A stretch of DNA of 64,000 nucleotides from Streptomyces sp. Ag109_O5-10 (lineage in GTDB: Bacteria > Actinomycetota > Actinomycetes > Streptomycetales > Streptomycetaceae). The DNA lies in assembly GCF_900105755.1 (NCBI RefSeq), contig NZ_FNTQ01000001.1, positions 8,990,001 through 9,054,000 on the forward strand, read 5' to 3'. This document shows, one piece after another, positions 16,229 through 24,616 of this stretch (position 1 is the stretch's first letter; the number at the start of each line of letters is the position of its first letter). The notes under the pieces were generated by a model, which was not told the DNA's origin, did no database searches, and saw only the letters and a list, made by a program, of their open reading frames with translations. The position numbers and the translations under genes were made by a program.

Positions 16229-17656
16229 TCAGATGTGGGGGCGGTAACCCTTCTCCTGGCGGGGGAAGGACTGGTCGGCGCCGGGCAGGGTCGGCTTGGG
16301 CAGCGTGACCACTTCTTCTTGCGCCTTCTCCAGCTGCCCGGCGGTGTCGTCGGGGAGCCGTGGCGCGCGCGGGCGGGCGTCGCGGAAGCGGAACGCGGTG
16401 GTCAGGTCACCGAAGGCCGCCCGCCGCCAGTCGCTGACGTTCGGCTCCTCGACGCCGGTGAAGCGCTCCAGGAACTGCAGCGCCGACGTGTGGTCGAAGG
16501 CCTCCGAGGCCACCCAGCCGCCCACCGTCCAGGGTGAGACGATGACGGCCGGGACCCGGAACCCGCCGCCGATCGGCAGCCCCTGGACGAACTCGTCCTT
16601 CGTGCCCGCAGGCGGGGTCGGCGGCGCCACGTGGTCGAACAGGCCGTCGTTCTCGTCGTAGTTGAGGATGAAGGCGGTCTTCCGCCACACCTTCGGGTTC
16701 GCCGCGATGGCCTCGATCTTCGAGGCCACGTAGTCGGCGCCCGCGGCCGGCAGGTAGTCCGGGTGCTCGGACTGGTAGCTCGTCGGGCAGATCCACGACA
16801 CCGTCGGGAGCCGGTCGGCGCGTGCGTCGTCCTCGAACGTGCCGCGCGCCTGAGGCCGCACCCCCCGCTCGTACAGATCGGAGCCGGGCTGCGCGTTCCT
16901 GAACGCCGCGAACTGCTCCAGCATGTTGGTGCCGTAGTCGTCTTCCTCCTGGTACACCTTCCAGCTGATCCCGGCGGCCTGGAGGCGCTCGGCGTACGTG
17001 GTCCAGCGGTACGGCGTGGGCGCCGCGTTGCTGATGACCGGACCGCCCCGGGTGCCGCCCGGGTCGATCGAACCGGTCATCCACATCAGGCGGTTGGGCC
17101 AGGTCGGGCCGAACACCGAGCAGAAGTAGTTGTCGCAGATGGTGAAGGTCTCCGCGAGGGCGAACTGGAAGGGGATGTCCTCGCGGGTGTAGTAGCCCAT
17201 CACGTAGGGGCCGTTGACGCCGTCGGCCTTGCGGTGGGCGGGCAGCCACTGGTCCATCCTGCCGTTGTTCCAGGCCTGGTGCTGCACTGACCAGGCGTGG
17301 CTCGTGGAGGGGATGGCCTGGGCGCTCGACTTGTGCGTGTCGAGGTGGAAGGGCAACAGGTAGCCCTTGGGGTTGACGGTGTCGGGCTGGTAGAAGACGG
17401 AGCGCCCGTTGTCCAGCTTCAGCGCGTGCGGGTCGGCGAAGCCGCGGACGCCGGAGAGGGTGCCGAAGTAGTGGTCGAAGGACCGGTTCTCCTGCATCAG
17501 CATGACGACGTGCTCGATGTCGTGCAGGGAGCCGTTCCTCGGCGGTTCGGCGGCGACGGCCTTCCGGACGCTGGGCGGCAGGAGGGACAGGGTTGCGGCG
17601 CCGCCGATCGCGCCGGCGGCGGAGCCCAGCAGTCTGCGACGGGTCGGTTCGGCCAT
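16229..17656 (-). CDS. Tat-exported phospholipase C/phosphoesterase family protein
   Basis: A 475-residue member of the bacterial phospholipase C (phosphoesterase) family in the alkaline-phosphatase superfamily. The N-terminus has a twin-arginine signal (TRRRLLGSAAGAIGG, residues 5-19). The catalytic entry motif IEHVVMLMQENRSFDHYFG follows near residue 50, where the acidic and Asn residues bind metal. Later conserved blocks include TWPNRLMWMTGSIDP and the C-terminal LNYDENDGLFDHV and VIVSPWTVGG. Such enzymes hydrolyse phospholipid or other phosphodiesters outside the cell. ATG 17656 has AGGAG upstream; an in-frame start 22 codons further upstream is unlikely. The substrate cannot be fixed from sequence. 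Confidence 0.88.
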   Translation of the reverse strand: MAEPTRRRLLGSAAGAIGGAATLSLLPPSVRKAVAAEPPRNGSLHDIEHVVMLMQENRSFDHYFGTLSGVRGFADPHALKLDNGRSVFYQPDTVNPKGYLLPFHLDTHKSSAQAIPSTSHAWSVQHQAWNNGRMDQWLPAHRKADGVNGPYVMGYYTREDIPFQFALAETFTICDNYFCSVFGPTWPNRLMWMTGSIDPGGTRGGPVISNAAPTPYRWTTYAERLQAAGISWKVYQEEDDYGTNMLEQFAAFRNAQPGSDLYERGVRPQARGTFEDDARADRLPTVSWICPTSYQSEHPDYLPAAGADYVASKIEAIAANPKVWRKTAFILNYDENDGLFDHVAPPTPPAGTKDEFVQGLPIGGGFRVPAVIVSPWTVGGWVASEAFDHTSALQFLERFTGVEEPNVSDWRRAAFGDLTTAFRFRDARPRAPRLPDDTAGQLEKAQEEVVTLPKPTLPGADQSFPRQEKGYRPHI

Positions 17657-18131
17657 GACTGCTCCTTTGTCGGACCCTCCGGCAGGGAAGGTCTTTGCGG
17701 GAGTGACGGCAGGCCCGGCCACGAGGACGGGCCGCCGTTCACTGTGGGCCCCGGGCGGTGCGGTGCGTCAGGTGCGGCTGGTGAACTCCGGGCCAACGCA
17801 CGGAAGGAATTTACCGGTCCGTTACGACCAACACCCGCTTGACGTGCGGGTGTTGCCAGAAGTTATAGAACGATGGCCGTTACATGAATCACGCGCGTCC
17901 GGGCGCCGCGCACCGCGGCAGGGGTGCGGCCGGTGACGACGGCCCCGTGGCGGTCGCCCGGCCCTCCTGATGCGCTGCCGGGCATCTCCTCGCACGGTGC
18001 CGGCCGGACCGCGCCGGGCGCCGGCCGCCGATTCTTGATCCATGTTTTACGTCCCCGGGGGAACTGGAACCCGTGCTGCAGCAGTCTGACGGACAGTGGG
18101 GCCTGGAGAGGCCGCAGGGCGAGACGAGTGA
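17657..18131. other. divergent promoter region between phosphoesterase and L,D-transpeptidase genes
   Basis: About 475 bp without a gene. It contains the perfect hairpin at 17829-17855 and an AT-richer patch around 17810-17885. TTGACG at 17839 followed after 18-19 bp by TTATAGA could be a housekeeping promoter toward the right. No PHO-box repeats were recognised. Confidence 0.4.
17829..17855. promoter_or_regulatory. perfect inverted repeat in a divergent promoter
   Basis: CAACACCCGC and GCGGGTGTTG are perfect 10-bp arms with a 7-nt spacer. The -35-like TTGACG lies in the spacer. A dimeric regulator site or a transcript hairpin are both possible; it does not follow any gene, so it is not an ordinary terminator. 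Confidence 0.5.
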
Positions 18132-19133
18132 GTGGGGCAGGGCGTGGGACGGCGCAAGGGTGGCATAGGCATCGCAGTCGGTACGGTCGCAATGCTGGTG
18201 GGGGTGACCGCCTGCGGTGGCGGGGGCGGCAGCGACAAGGCGAGCGGGGGCGACGCGAAGGCGTCCGGGACGCCGAGCGCCAGCGCCTCGCCCAGTCCCA
18301 CGAAGCCCGCGGGACCGCCGATGCTGCTGGACACGATCACCCCGCAGACGGGCACCACGGTCGGCGTGGCCATGCCGATCTCGGTGATCTTCACGAACCC
18401 CGTGGCGGCCAAGGCGCGGGCGAACGTCGAGAAGCACATGAAGATCAGCACCTCGCAGCCGGTGGTCGGCGCCTGGCACTGGATGGGCGACCGCCGCGCC
18501 GACTGGCGGCCGAAGACCTACTGGCCCTCCGGTACGAAGGTGAAGATCGACGCCGACATGACAGGCGTCAGCAACGGCAACGGGCGCTACGGCGTGCACG
18601 GTTACACGCACACCTTCACGATCGGCGACGACGTGCGGGCGGACGTCTCGGTGACCGGCCACACCATGAAGGTCACCCGCAACGGCCAGACCGTGCGTAC
18701 CCTGTCGATCAACGCGGGCAGCGCCCAGTACCCGACGTGGGACGGCACGATGGCCGTCATCGACAAGCAGGAGAAGGTCCACATGACCTCCTGCAGCGTG
18801 GGCATCAGCTGTGACAAGGGCAGCCCCAACTTCTACGACCTGACGCTGCCCTGGGACGTCCACCTCACCCAGTCGGGCACGTACGTGCACTACTCGACGG
18901 GCGATCCCAACCCGGGCAGCGGCAGCGCCCGCGGTTCGCACGGTTGCGTCCACCTGTCGCTGTCGGACGCCAAGTGGTTCTACGGCCAGGTCAAGCAGGG
19001 CGACCCGGTCACCATCACCGGCTCGCCCCGGGGCAAGGCCCCGGCCGACAACGGCTACGCCGACTTCAACCTGGGCTGGGACCAGTGGCTCACGGGCAGC
19101 GCGTCAGGACAGGAGACGACCACGGCGCTCTGA
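18132..19133 (+). CDS. L,D-transpeptidase lipoprotein
   Basis: L,D-transpeptidases of this type make 3-3 cross-links in peptidoglycan outside the membrane. The 333-residue precursor has a lipoprotein signal ending in the lipobox LVGVTAC near residue 28, then a Gly/Ser-rich linker, an Ig-like domain (about residues 60-150), and a YkuD catalytic domain. The active site SHGCVHLS contains the nucleophile Cys272 with the conserved His nearby. Length and order match actinobacterial Ldt proteins. GTG 18132 or GTG 18144 could be the start. The last 30 bp overlap the end of the convergent EamA gene. Confidence 0.9.
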   Translation: MGQGVGRRKGGIGIAVGTVAMLVGVTACGGGGGSDKASGGDAKASGTPSASASPSPTKPAGPPMLLDTITPQTGTTVGVAMPISVIFTNPVAAKARANVEKHMKISTSQPVVGAWHWMGDRRADWRPKTYWPSGTKVKIDADMTGVSNGNGRYGVHGYTHTFTIGDDVRADVSVTGHTMKVTRNGQTVRTLSINAGSAQYPTWDGTMAVIDKQEKVHMTSCSVGISCDKGSPNFYDLTLPWDVHLTQSGTYVHYSTGDPNPGSGSARGSHGCVHLSLSDAKWFYGQVKQGDPVTITGSPRGKAPADNGYADFNLGWDQWLTGSASGQETTTAL

Positions 19134-20027
19134 CCCGCGGTGGGAGGGCCGCCGGCTCGCTTCCGGGAGCGGCGGCGGCCCCTCCCGCCTGGGCCGGCCC
19201 AGGACGACTCCGGCCAGGGCCAGCACCAGTCCGCACAGTTGCCGGCCGGTCAGCACCTCTCCGGCGACCGCGGTGCCGAGCAGGACGCCGGTGACGGGGT
19301 TGAGCAGACCTATCAGCCCGACCGTTCCCGCCGACAGGTGCCGCAGCCCGGTGAACCAGGCGACGAAGGCCAGCGCGGTGGCGACCAGCGAGACGTAGCC
19401 GAACGCGAGCAGCGCCGGTGCGGAGAGCGCGGGCGGCGGACCCTCCACCACCGCGGCGACCGGGAGCAGGGAGAGGCCGCCGGCGGTGAGCTGCCAGGCG
19501 GTCGACGCGAGCACGTCGGTACCGGCGCTCCACCGCTTGGTCAGGACGTGCCCGAAGGCCGACACCAGCATGGCGGCGGCCGAGGCCAGGATCCCCGGCA
19601 CGCTCGTGCCCCGCACCCCCGTGAGCAGCATGAGGCAGACCCCGCCGAGTCCGAGCACCGCGCAGGCCAGTTGGGCGGGCCGGGGCCGCTCGGCCACCAG
19701 GGGCCAGGCCATGAGCATCATCGTCAGCGGGGACACCGCCATGACGGTCGAGGCGACGCTCGTCGGAAGCAGCTGGGAAGCCGCGTAGACGAGGACGAAG
19801 AACACGCTCATGTTGAGCAGCCCGAGCACCACGGACCGCCACCACCACGCACCGCGCGGCCGCTGTCTGCGCAGCGCCAGCAGGACGAGACCCGCGGGCA
19901 GCGCCCGCAGGGCGGCTCCGTAGAGCGGGCGGTCGGCGGGCAGGAACTCGTGCGTCACGTAGTAGTTGGCACCCCAGGCCACCGGCGCGACCGCGGTGAC
20001 CGCCACCCAGCGTGAATTAGCTTCCAT
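19104..20027 (-). CDS. EamA family (DMT) transporter
   Basis: A 307-residue drug/metabolite exporter with two EamA repeats and about ten membrane segments. The first repeat starts AVAPVAWGANYYVTHEFLP and the second contains FGYVSLVATALAFVAWFTGLRH near residue 210. The substrate is not determinable. ATG 20027 lies inside the palindrome TTCCATGGAA, so a bound repressor would cover the start codon. It is divergent from the marR-type gene at 20067, which is probably its regulator. The 3' end overlaps the L,D-transpeptidase gene by 30 bp, so the two transcripts collide. Confidence 0.88.
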   Translation of the reverse strand: MEANSRWVAVTAVAPVAWGANYYVTHEFLPADRPLYGAALRALPAGLVLLALRRQRPRGAWWWRSVVLGLLNMSVFFVLVYAASQLLPTSVASTVMAVSPLTMMLMAWPLVAERPRPAQLACAVLGLGGVCLMLLTGVRGTSVPGILASAAAMLVSAFGHVLTKRWSAGTDVLASTAWQLTAGGLSLLPVAAVVEGPPPALSAPALLAFGYVSLVATALAFVAWFTGLRHLSAGTVGLIGLLNPVTGVLLGTAVAGEVLTGRQLCGLVLALAGVVLGRPRREGPPPLPEASRRPSHRGSERRGRLLS

Positions 20028-20031
20028 GGAA
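20022..20031. promoter_or_regulatory. MarR operator candidate 1
   Basis: The perfect palindrome TTCCATGGAA spans the start codon of the EamA transporter gene. A second copy of the TTCC-N2-GGAA pattern starts exactly 21 bp away. Confidence 0.6.
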
Positions 20032-20042
20032 ACTAATATAAC

Positions 20043-20052
20043 TTCCTGGGAA
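20043..20052. promoter_or_regulatory. MarR operator candidate 2
   Basis: TTCCTGGGAA lies 14 bp upstream of the marR start. It is 21 bp from the first copy, i.e. two DNA turns, so two dimers could sit on the same face and repress both divergent genes. Confidence 0.6.
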
Positions 20053-20066
20053 GGTATTGTGGGGAC

Positions 20067-20591
20067 ATGAAGCACGATGAACCCATCGACCGCGTGGCCC
20101 GCATCCAGGCCGACTGGCGCCGCGAGCGGCCCGACGTCGACGTGGGCCCGCAGGGGGTGATCGGCAGGCTGCACCGCCTGGCCGGCCGGCTCACCGAGGA
20201 ACTCTGCCTCGTCTACGGCCGCTACGGCCTCGGCGAGGGGGAGTTCGACGTCCTGTGCGCCCTGCGCCGTGCGGGAGAGCCCTACGAGAGGGCGCCGGGC
20301 GAGCTCGCCGCGCACACCATGGTCACCACCGGCGCGATGACGAAGCGGATCGACCGCCTCGAACGGGCGGGACTGGTCACCCGCCGCCGCTCCGACGACG
20401 ACCAGCGCGGCCGTATCGTCGCCCTCACCACGCCGGGGCGCGAACTCGTCGACCGTGCCTTCACCGACCACATGCGCAACGAACGCCGCCTGGTCGACCT
20501 GCTGACCCCCGCCGAGGCCGAGTCGCTCGAAACCCTGCTCACCACCTGGCTGGCCCGCATGGAGGACCCGGACACCCCCGGCGGCGAGTGA
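20067..20591 (+). CDS. MarR family transcriptional regulator
   Basis: A 174-residue winged-helix regulator. The MarR core is visible: LGEGEFDVLCALRRAGEP leading to the recognition helix region (PGELAAHTMVTTGAMTKRIDRLERAGLV) and the wing (RRSDDDQRGRIVALT). The N-terminus is about 30 residues longer than minimal MarR proteins and rich in Arg, as in many actinobacterial members. It is divergent from an EamA transporter with two TTCC-N2-GGAA palindromes in the 39-bp gap, the classic arrangement of a repressor controlling itself and an efflux pump in response to a small ligand. Confidence 0.9.
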   Translation: MKHDEPIDRVARIQADWRRERPDVDVGPQGVIGRLHRLAGRLTEELCLVYGRYGLGEGEFDVLCALRRAGEPYERAPGELAAHTMVTTGAMTKRIDRLERAGLVTRRRSDDDQRGRIVALTTPGRELVDRAFTDHMRNERRLVDLLTPAEAESLETLLTTWLARMEDPDTPGGE

Positions 20592-20677
20592 CCGGTCCCC
20601 GGTACGCGGCCACGCTCACCGGTTCACTCGGAGGGATGAACCTCGCGCACTCGTGGCAGGGCTCGTAACAGAGTGGA

Positions 20678-20708
20678 GGGTGCGCCCCGCCGTCGGCAGG
20701 GCGCACCC
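20678..20708. terminator. bidirectional terminator between marR and GH54 genes
   Basis: Perfect 10-bp stem GGGTGCGCCC / GGGCGCACCC with an 11-nt loop, placed between the ends of two convergent genes. Confidence 0.65.
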
Positions 20709-20717
20709 GGGCGGCGC

Positions 20718-22601
20718 TCAGGTCAGGCCGAAGGTCTGTGCACCGGACCCGTTGCAGTCCCAGATCTGCAGGCGGGTGCCGTTGGCGGTGGCGCCGCTGG
20801 GGGAGTCGAGGCAGCGTCCGGACTGGGGGTTGAGGAGGGAGCCGTCGGCCTGCTGGACCCACTTCTGGCCCCCGACCCCGTTGCAGTCCCACAGCTCGAC
20901 CTTGGTGCCGTTGGCCGTGCCGTTGCCCACGATGTCCAGGCAACGCCCCAGCGTGGCGAGGGAGTTGTCCGAGCCGTGGTACCAGTGCTGGTCGATCGCG
21001 TACGTCTGGCAGTCCCACAGCTGGACGGCGGCCCCGTTCGTGCCGGTGTCGTCGGCGGCGACGTCCACGCACGTGCCGCCCGGGCCCTTGACTGGCCCGC
21101 CGCCGTTCACCGAGAACTTCTGCGCGGCGGCGCCGTTGCAGTCCCAGATCTGCAGGCGGGTGCCGTTGGCGGTGGCGCCGCTGGGGGAGTCGAGGCAGCG
21201 TCCGGACTGGGGGTTGAGGAGGGAGCCGTCGGCCTGCTGGACCCACTTCTGGCCCCCGACCCCGTTGCAGTCCCACAGTTCGAGCTTCGCCCCGCCGGCC
21301 GTGCCGTTGCCCTCGATGTCGAGGCACCGTCCGAGGGTGGACAGCGAACCGTCGGGGTTGTGGGTCCAGTGCTGGTCCTCGGCGTACGTCTGGCAGTCCC
21401 ACAGCTGGACGGCGGCCCCGTTCGCGCCGGTGTCGTCGGCGGCGACGTCCACGCACTTGCCGCCCGGACCGGTGATGGTCCCCTGCGGGCCGTTCGGCAC
21501 GTCCGTCGCGCCGTTGTACCCGACGGAGACGATGTTCGCCTGCACGGCGTTCTCGGCGGCGTCGGTGGGATAGCCGGAGACCATCACGCCCTCGAAGAAG
21601 GTCCCGCGGTTCCAGTTGCTGTTGTCGCCCCCGATGCCCAGGATGATGCCGCCCTCCTGCTGCATGGGCTGATAGCCGCCCCGGGTCGGCAGCGCCCCGT
21701 CCCACCAGGTGGAGAGCCCGCCCGACCGGGAGTCGCCGCCCTTGAGCGCGTACCGGGTCTGCCCGTTGTTCTTCAGTACGGCGGTGACGAAGGCGGAGCC
21801 GTTGCCCCGGTTCGCCGTGTTGGAGCCGTTGGCACCCTGGAACATGCCGTTCTCCAGGTCGGCCTCGACCCACGGGCCGTTCCCGGTGCACGGCGCGAAG
21901 TAGCAGGTGGTGGCGATGGACACGGCGTCCATGTGGCCGTTGCCGGTGTCGGCGGGGGTGCGTTCGGCGTTGCCGTAGTCGAAGCAGCAGGCGGATCCGA
22001 CATGGGTGCCGCTGGCCACCATGTAGGCACCCTCGGGCTGTCCGTTGACGGCGACACCCGACGCGACCCCGGTGTAGCGGTAGCCGACGCCGGGCGAGAT
22101 CCACAGGCCGTAGACCTTGTGGCCGCCCGCGGTGACGGCGATCTCGGACGCGTCGGCACCCCGGTCGGCACCCATGCCGGCGGTGCCGGCGGGTCCGGGG
22201 GTGAGGTCGTTGTGGCGGCCGCTCTGGTCGTAGATCCTCGTGATCCGGCAGCCGCCGTCCGCGGCGCAGAAGGCGTCCTGGGCCGCCGCGTCGGCGTACC
22301 CGCCCTGGGTGAGCGGTCCGATGTCGGCGGTGGCCCCGTCCGAGACGCGGGTCACCTGGTACAGCGCGCCGGCGTAGGAGGAGAAGAGTGCGCGGGTGAC
22401 GCTGTGCGCGGCCACGCACGGGGTACCCGCCGCGGCGTAGATGTCGCAGGGCAGCGCGCCTGCGGCCTGCGAGGCGGCCGGGAACCCGAGCAGCAGCCCG
22501 AGCGCGAGACCCAGGGAGGCCAGTACGGCCAGGACCCGCGGCCCCGGTGCACGCAACCTTGGCGAGGTCATGACATATTCGGCGGACAGGGATCCAGGCA
22601 T
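20718..22601 (-). CDS. GH54 alpha-L-arabinofuranosidase with two ricin-type lectin modules
   Basis: A 627-residue secreted enzyme. A Sec signal peptide (hydrophobic LAVLASLGLALGLLLGF, cleavage near ASQA-AG at about 47) is followed by the GH54 catalytic domain, starting PCDIYAAAGTPCVAAHS and including YDQSGRHNDLTP. A candidate nucleophile is Glu250 in the ADLENGMF segment. Two ricin-B lectin modules follow from about residue 375, each with the QxW pattern. The enzyme removes arabinofuranose side chains from arabinoxylan or arabinan. The ATG at 22601 has AAGGGA upstream, whereas the in-frame ATG at 22571 has no ribosome site. The two lectin modules share an exactly identical 146-bp stretch. Confidence 0.9.
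   Translation of the reverse strand: MPGSLSAEYVMTSPRLRAPGPRVLAVLASLGLALGLLLGFPAASQAAGALPCDIYAAAGTPCVAAHSVTRALFSSYAGALYQVTRVSDGATADIGPLTQGGYADAAAQDAFCAADGGCRITRIYDQSGRHNDLTPGPAGTAGMGADRGADASEIAVTAGGHKVYGLWISPGVGYRYTGVASGVAVNGQPEGAYMVASGTHVGSACCFDYGNAERTPADTGNGHMDAVSIATTCYFAPCTGNGPWVEADLENGMFQGANGSNTANRGNGSAFVTAVLKNNGQTRYALKGGDSRSGGLSTWWDGALPTRGGYQPMQQEGGIILGIGGDNSNWNRGTFFEGVMVSGYPTDAAENAVQANIVSVGYNGATDVPNGPQGTITGPGGKCVDVAADDTGANGAAVQLWDCQTYAEDQHWTHNPDGSLSTLGRCLDIEGNGTAGGAKLELWDCNGVGGQKWVQQADGSLLNPQSGRCLDSPSGATANGTRLQIWDCNGAAAQKFSVNGGGPVKGPGGTCVDVAADDTGTNGAAVQLWDCQTYAIDQHWYHGSDNSLATLGRCLDIVGNGTANGTKVELWDCNGVGGQKWVQQADGSLLNPQSGRCLDSPSGATANGTRLQIWDCNGSGAQTFGLT
20749..20894. repeat. 146-bp exact direct repeat, copy 1 (second ricin module)
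   Basis: This stretch of the GH54 gene is identical base for base to 21133-21278. The two copies are 384 bp (128 codons) apart, the length of one lectin module. Exact identity at wobble positions points to recent duplication or gene conversion. Confidence 0.9.
21133..21278. repeat. 146-bp exact direct repeat, copy 2 (first ricin module)
   Basis: Partner of 20749-20894 within the same gene; flanking parts of the modules have diverged, so only the gamma-repeat part is homogenised. Confidence 0.9.
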
Positions 22602-22895
22602 GCGCGTCCCTTCGAAGCTGGAACGGGGGAGGCCGCACCGGGGGTGCGGCGGAACAGCTCTCAGATCGGCTCGGCCCGGAACTTACGCACGCTGTTCGAG
22701 TCCGTCAATATTTGTTTCCTTTTTTGGTTCAGACCAGAACCGGTGGGAGGCGGTGGTTGCAGGAGCACAGACCGCGCGTGTGGCGTCGCCGTTTCGGGGC
22801 AGCCGGTTGTGGTGTGAGGTGTTCGCGCCCGCCGCGGAGTTCGCGTCGGCGAACTTCTGCCGGTCGAGCCCGCTGACGGTGGAACGGGGAGCAAC

Positions 22896-24408
22896 GTGTC
22901 CGAAGCCGTACTGCCCCGGCAGGTCCGCGACGAGCTCGTCCGCAGGCTCCGGCGGACCAACCGGGCCTTCCGCAGCGGCGACGTCCAGGTCGTCGAACGC
23001 CCGCTGCTGCGGCGCGCGGTCGGCGCGTCGGCGCTCGGCAACTGCATGGAGTGGTTCGACTTCGGCGTCTACAGCTACCTCGCCGCCACCATCGGCAAGG
23101 TCTTCTTCCCCGGAGCCTCCCCCGGCGCCCAGGTGATCTCCTCGTTCGCCACCTTCGCGGCCGCCTTCGTCGTGCGGCCCCTCGGCGGACTCTTCTTCGG
23201 GCCGCTCGGCGACCGGGTCGGCCGGCGGGAGGTGCTCGCCACCACCATGATCATGATGGCGTTCGGCACCTTCGCCATCGGAGTGATCCCGAGCTACGCC
23301 GCCATCGGCATCGCCGCCCCGGTCCTGCTCCTCGTCGCCCGCATGGTCCAGGGGTTCTCCACCGGCGGCGAGTACGGCGGCGCGACCACGTTCGTCGCGG
23401 AGTACTGACCGGACCGGCGCCGCGGCTTCCTCTCCAGCTGGCTCGACTTCGGCACGTTCGTCGGTTACGCCCTCGGCTCGGCCCTGGTCACCGTGCTGAA
23501 CGTGCTCCTCACGGACCAGCAGATGCTCACCTGGGGCTGGCGCCTGCCCTTCCTGATCGCGGGCCCGCTGGGTGTGATCGGCCTCTACATGCGGCTGAAA
23601 CTGGAGGAGTCCCCGGCCTTCCAGCAGCAGCTGGACGACCACGAGAAGAGCGTCGCCCAGGAGTCGGCACGCAGCGAACTCCGGACCGTCGTCACGCGGC
23701 ACTGGCGCGCACTGCTCGTCTGCATGGGCCTCGTACTGCTGTACAACGTCACCAACTACATGGTCACCGGGTATTTGCCGACCTACCAGACCGAGACCCT
23801 GCACCGCTCCAGCGGCTCGGCCGGCCTCCTGGTGCTGATCGGCATGGTCTGGATCGTCGTACTGATCACCTTCGTCGGGCGGCTCAGCGACCGGATCGGA
23901 CGGCGTCCCGCTCTACGGGGTCTCCGCGGCCGCCATGATCCTGCTCGCGGTGCCGTCGTTCCAGCTGATCAGGGCGCACGGCACCTGGCCACCCGTGCTC
24001 GGCGTGCTGCTCCTAGCCACCCTGCTGGCCTGCTTCGCCGCGCCGAGCGCCGCGACCCTCCCGGCTCTCTTCCCCACGGCCGTCCGCTACGCCGCGATGG
24101 GCATCGGCTTCAACATCGCGGTCGCGGCCTTCGGCGGCACCACACCGCTGGTGACCGCCGCCCTGGTCAACGCCACCGGCGACGAGCTGGTGCCCGCCTA
24201 CTACCTGATGCTGGCCGGCGCGATCGGTCTGCTGACCGTCCGCTTCCTGCCGGAGAGCGCCCAGGTCCCGCTGCGCGGCTCCCGCCCCATGGTCGGCTCA
24301 CGCGCGGAGCAGCGCCGGCTGGTCAGCACCTCGAAGGAGCTGTACACCGCCTGCCTGCGGGACCGGGCGGGTGCGGGCGTCAAGACCTCAGAAGCCGGTC
24401 CGGACTGA
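22896..24408 (+). pseudogene. broken ProP-like MFS transporter
   Basis: The reading begins MSEAVLPRQ and continues into a metabolite:H+ symporter of the ProP class (LGNCMEWFDFGVYSYLA, then VVRPLGGLFFGPLGDRVGRR). At 23406-23408 an in-frame TGA interrupts the conserved VAEY-PDRRRGFLSSW loop, and the same frame then continues normally for about 165 codons. Near 23910 a one-base frameshift after LSDRIGRRP moves the remainder (LYGVSAAAMILLAVPSFQL to the stop at 24408) into another frame. Joined, the pieces would make a normal protein of about 500 residues. Two separate lesions argue for real decay, although errors in the sequence cannot be excluded. Confidence 0.85.
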
Positions 24409-24546
24409 GCGGCACCTCCTGGAGCAGCAGGCGGCTCCGCGCCTCCCGTATCCCGAGGCCGGCCCTGCGGCGGTCGACGACTGTCTCGAACTCACGGCGT
24501 GGTGACCGGGCCACCTGCCACGCACCGGGCCCCCGGCATCCGGGTG

Positions 24547-24585
24547 AAGGGTGCCGCGCGAGCCCACGGCTCGCACGGCACCCTT
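24547..24585. terminator. terminator of the catalase gene
   Basis: An 18-bp stem with one mismatch and a 3-nt loop, starting AAGGGTGCC on the left arm, lies about 30 bp beyond the catalase stop codon. It ends with a short T-run on the appropriate strand. Confidence 0.75.
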
Positions 24586-24616
24586 CCCGTTCGGCGTCCG
24601 CTGTTCGCGGACGGGA

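Noticed and set aside
22726..22741. GGTTC-N6-GAACC inverted repeat in the GH54/transporter intergenic region
   Set aside because: Short arms, no second copy in the window and no neighbouring regulator; could be an operator but unsupported.
24385..24504. Minus-strand tail reading VVDRRRAGLGIREARSRLLLQEVPL then stop
   Set aside because: It has the look of a regulator C-terminus, but I cannot identify a family, it has no start and it overlaps the transporter remnant; too weak to annotate.
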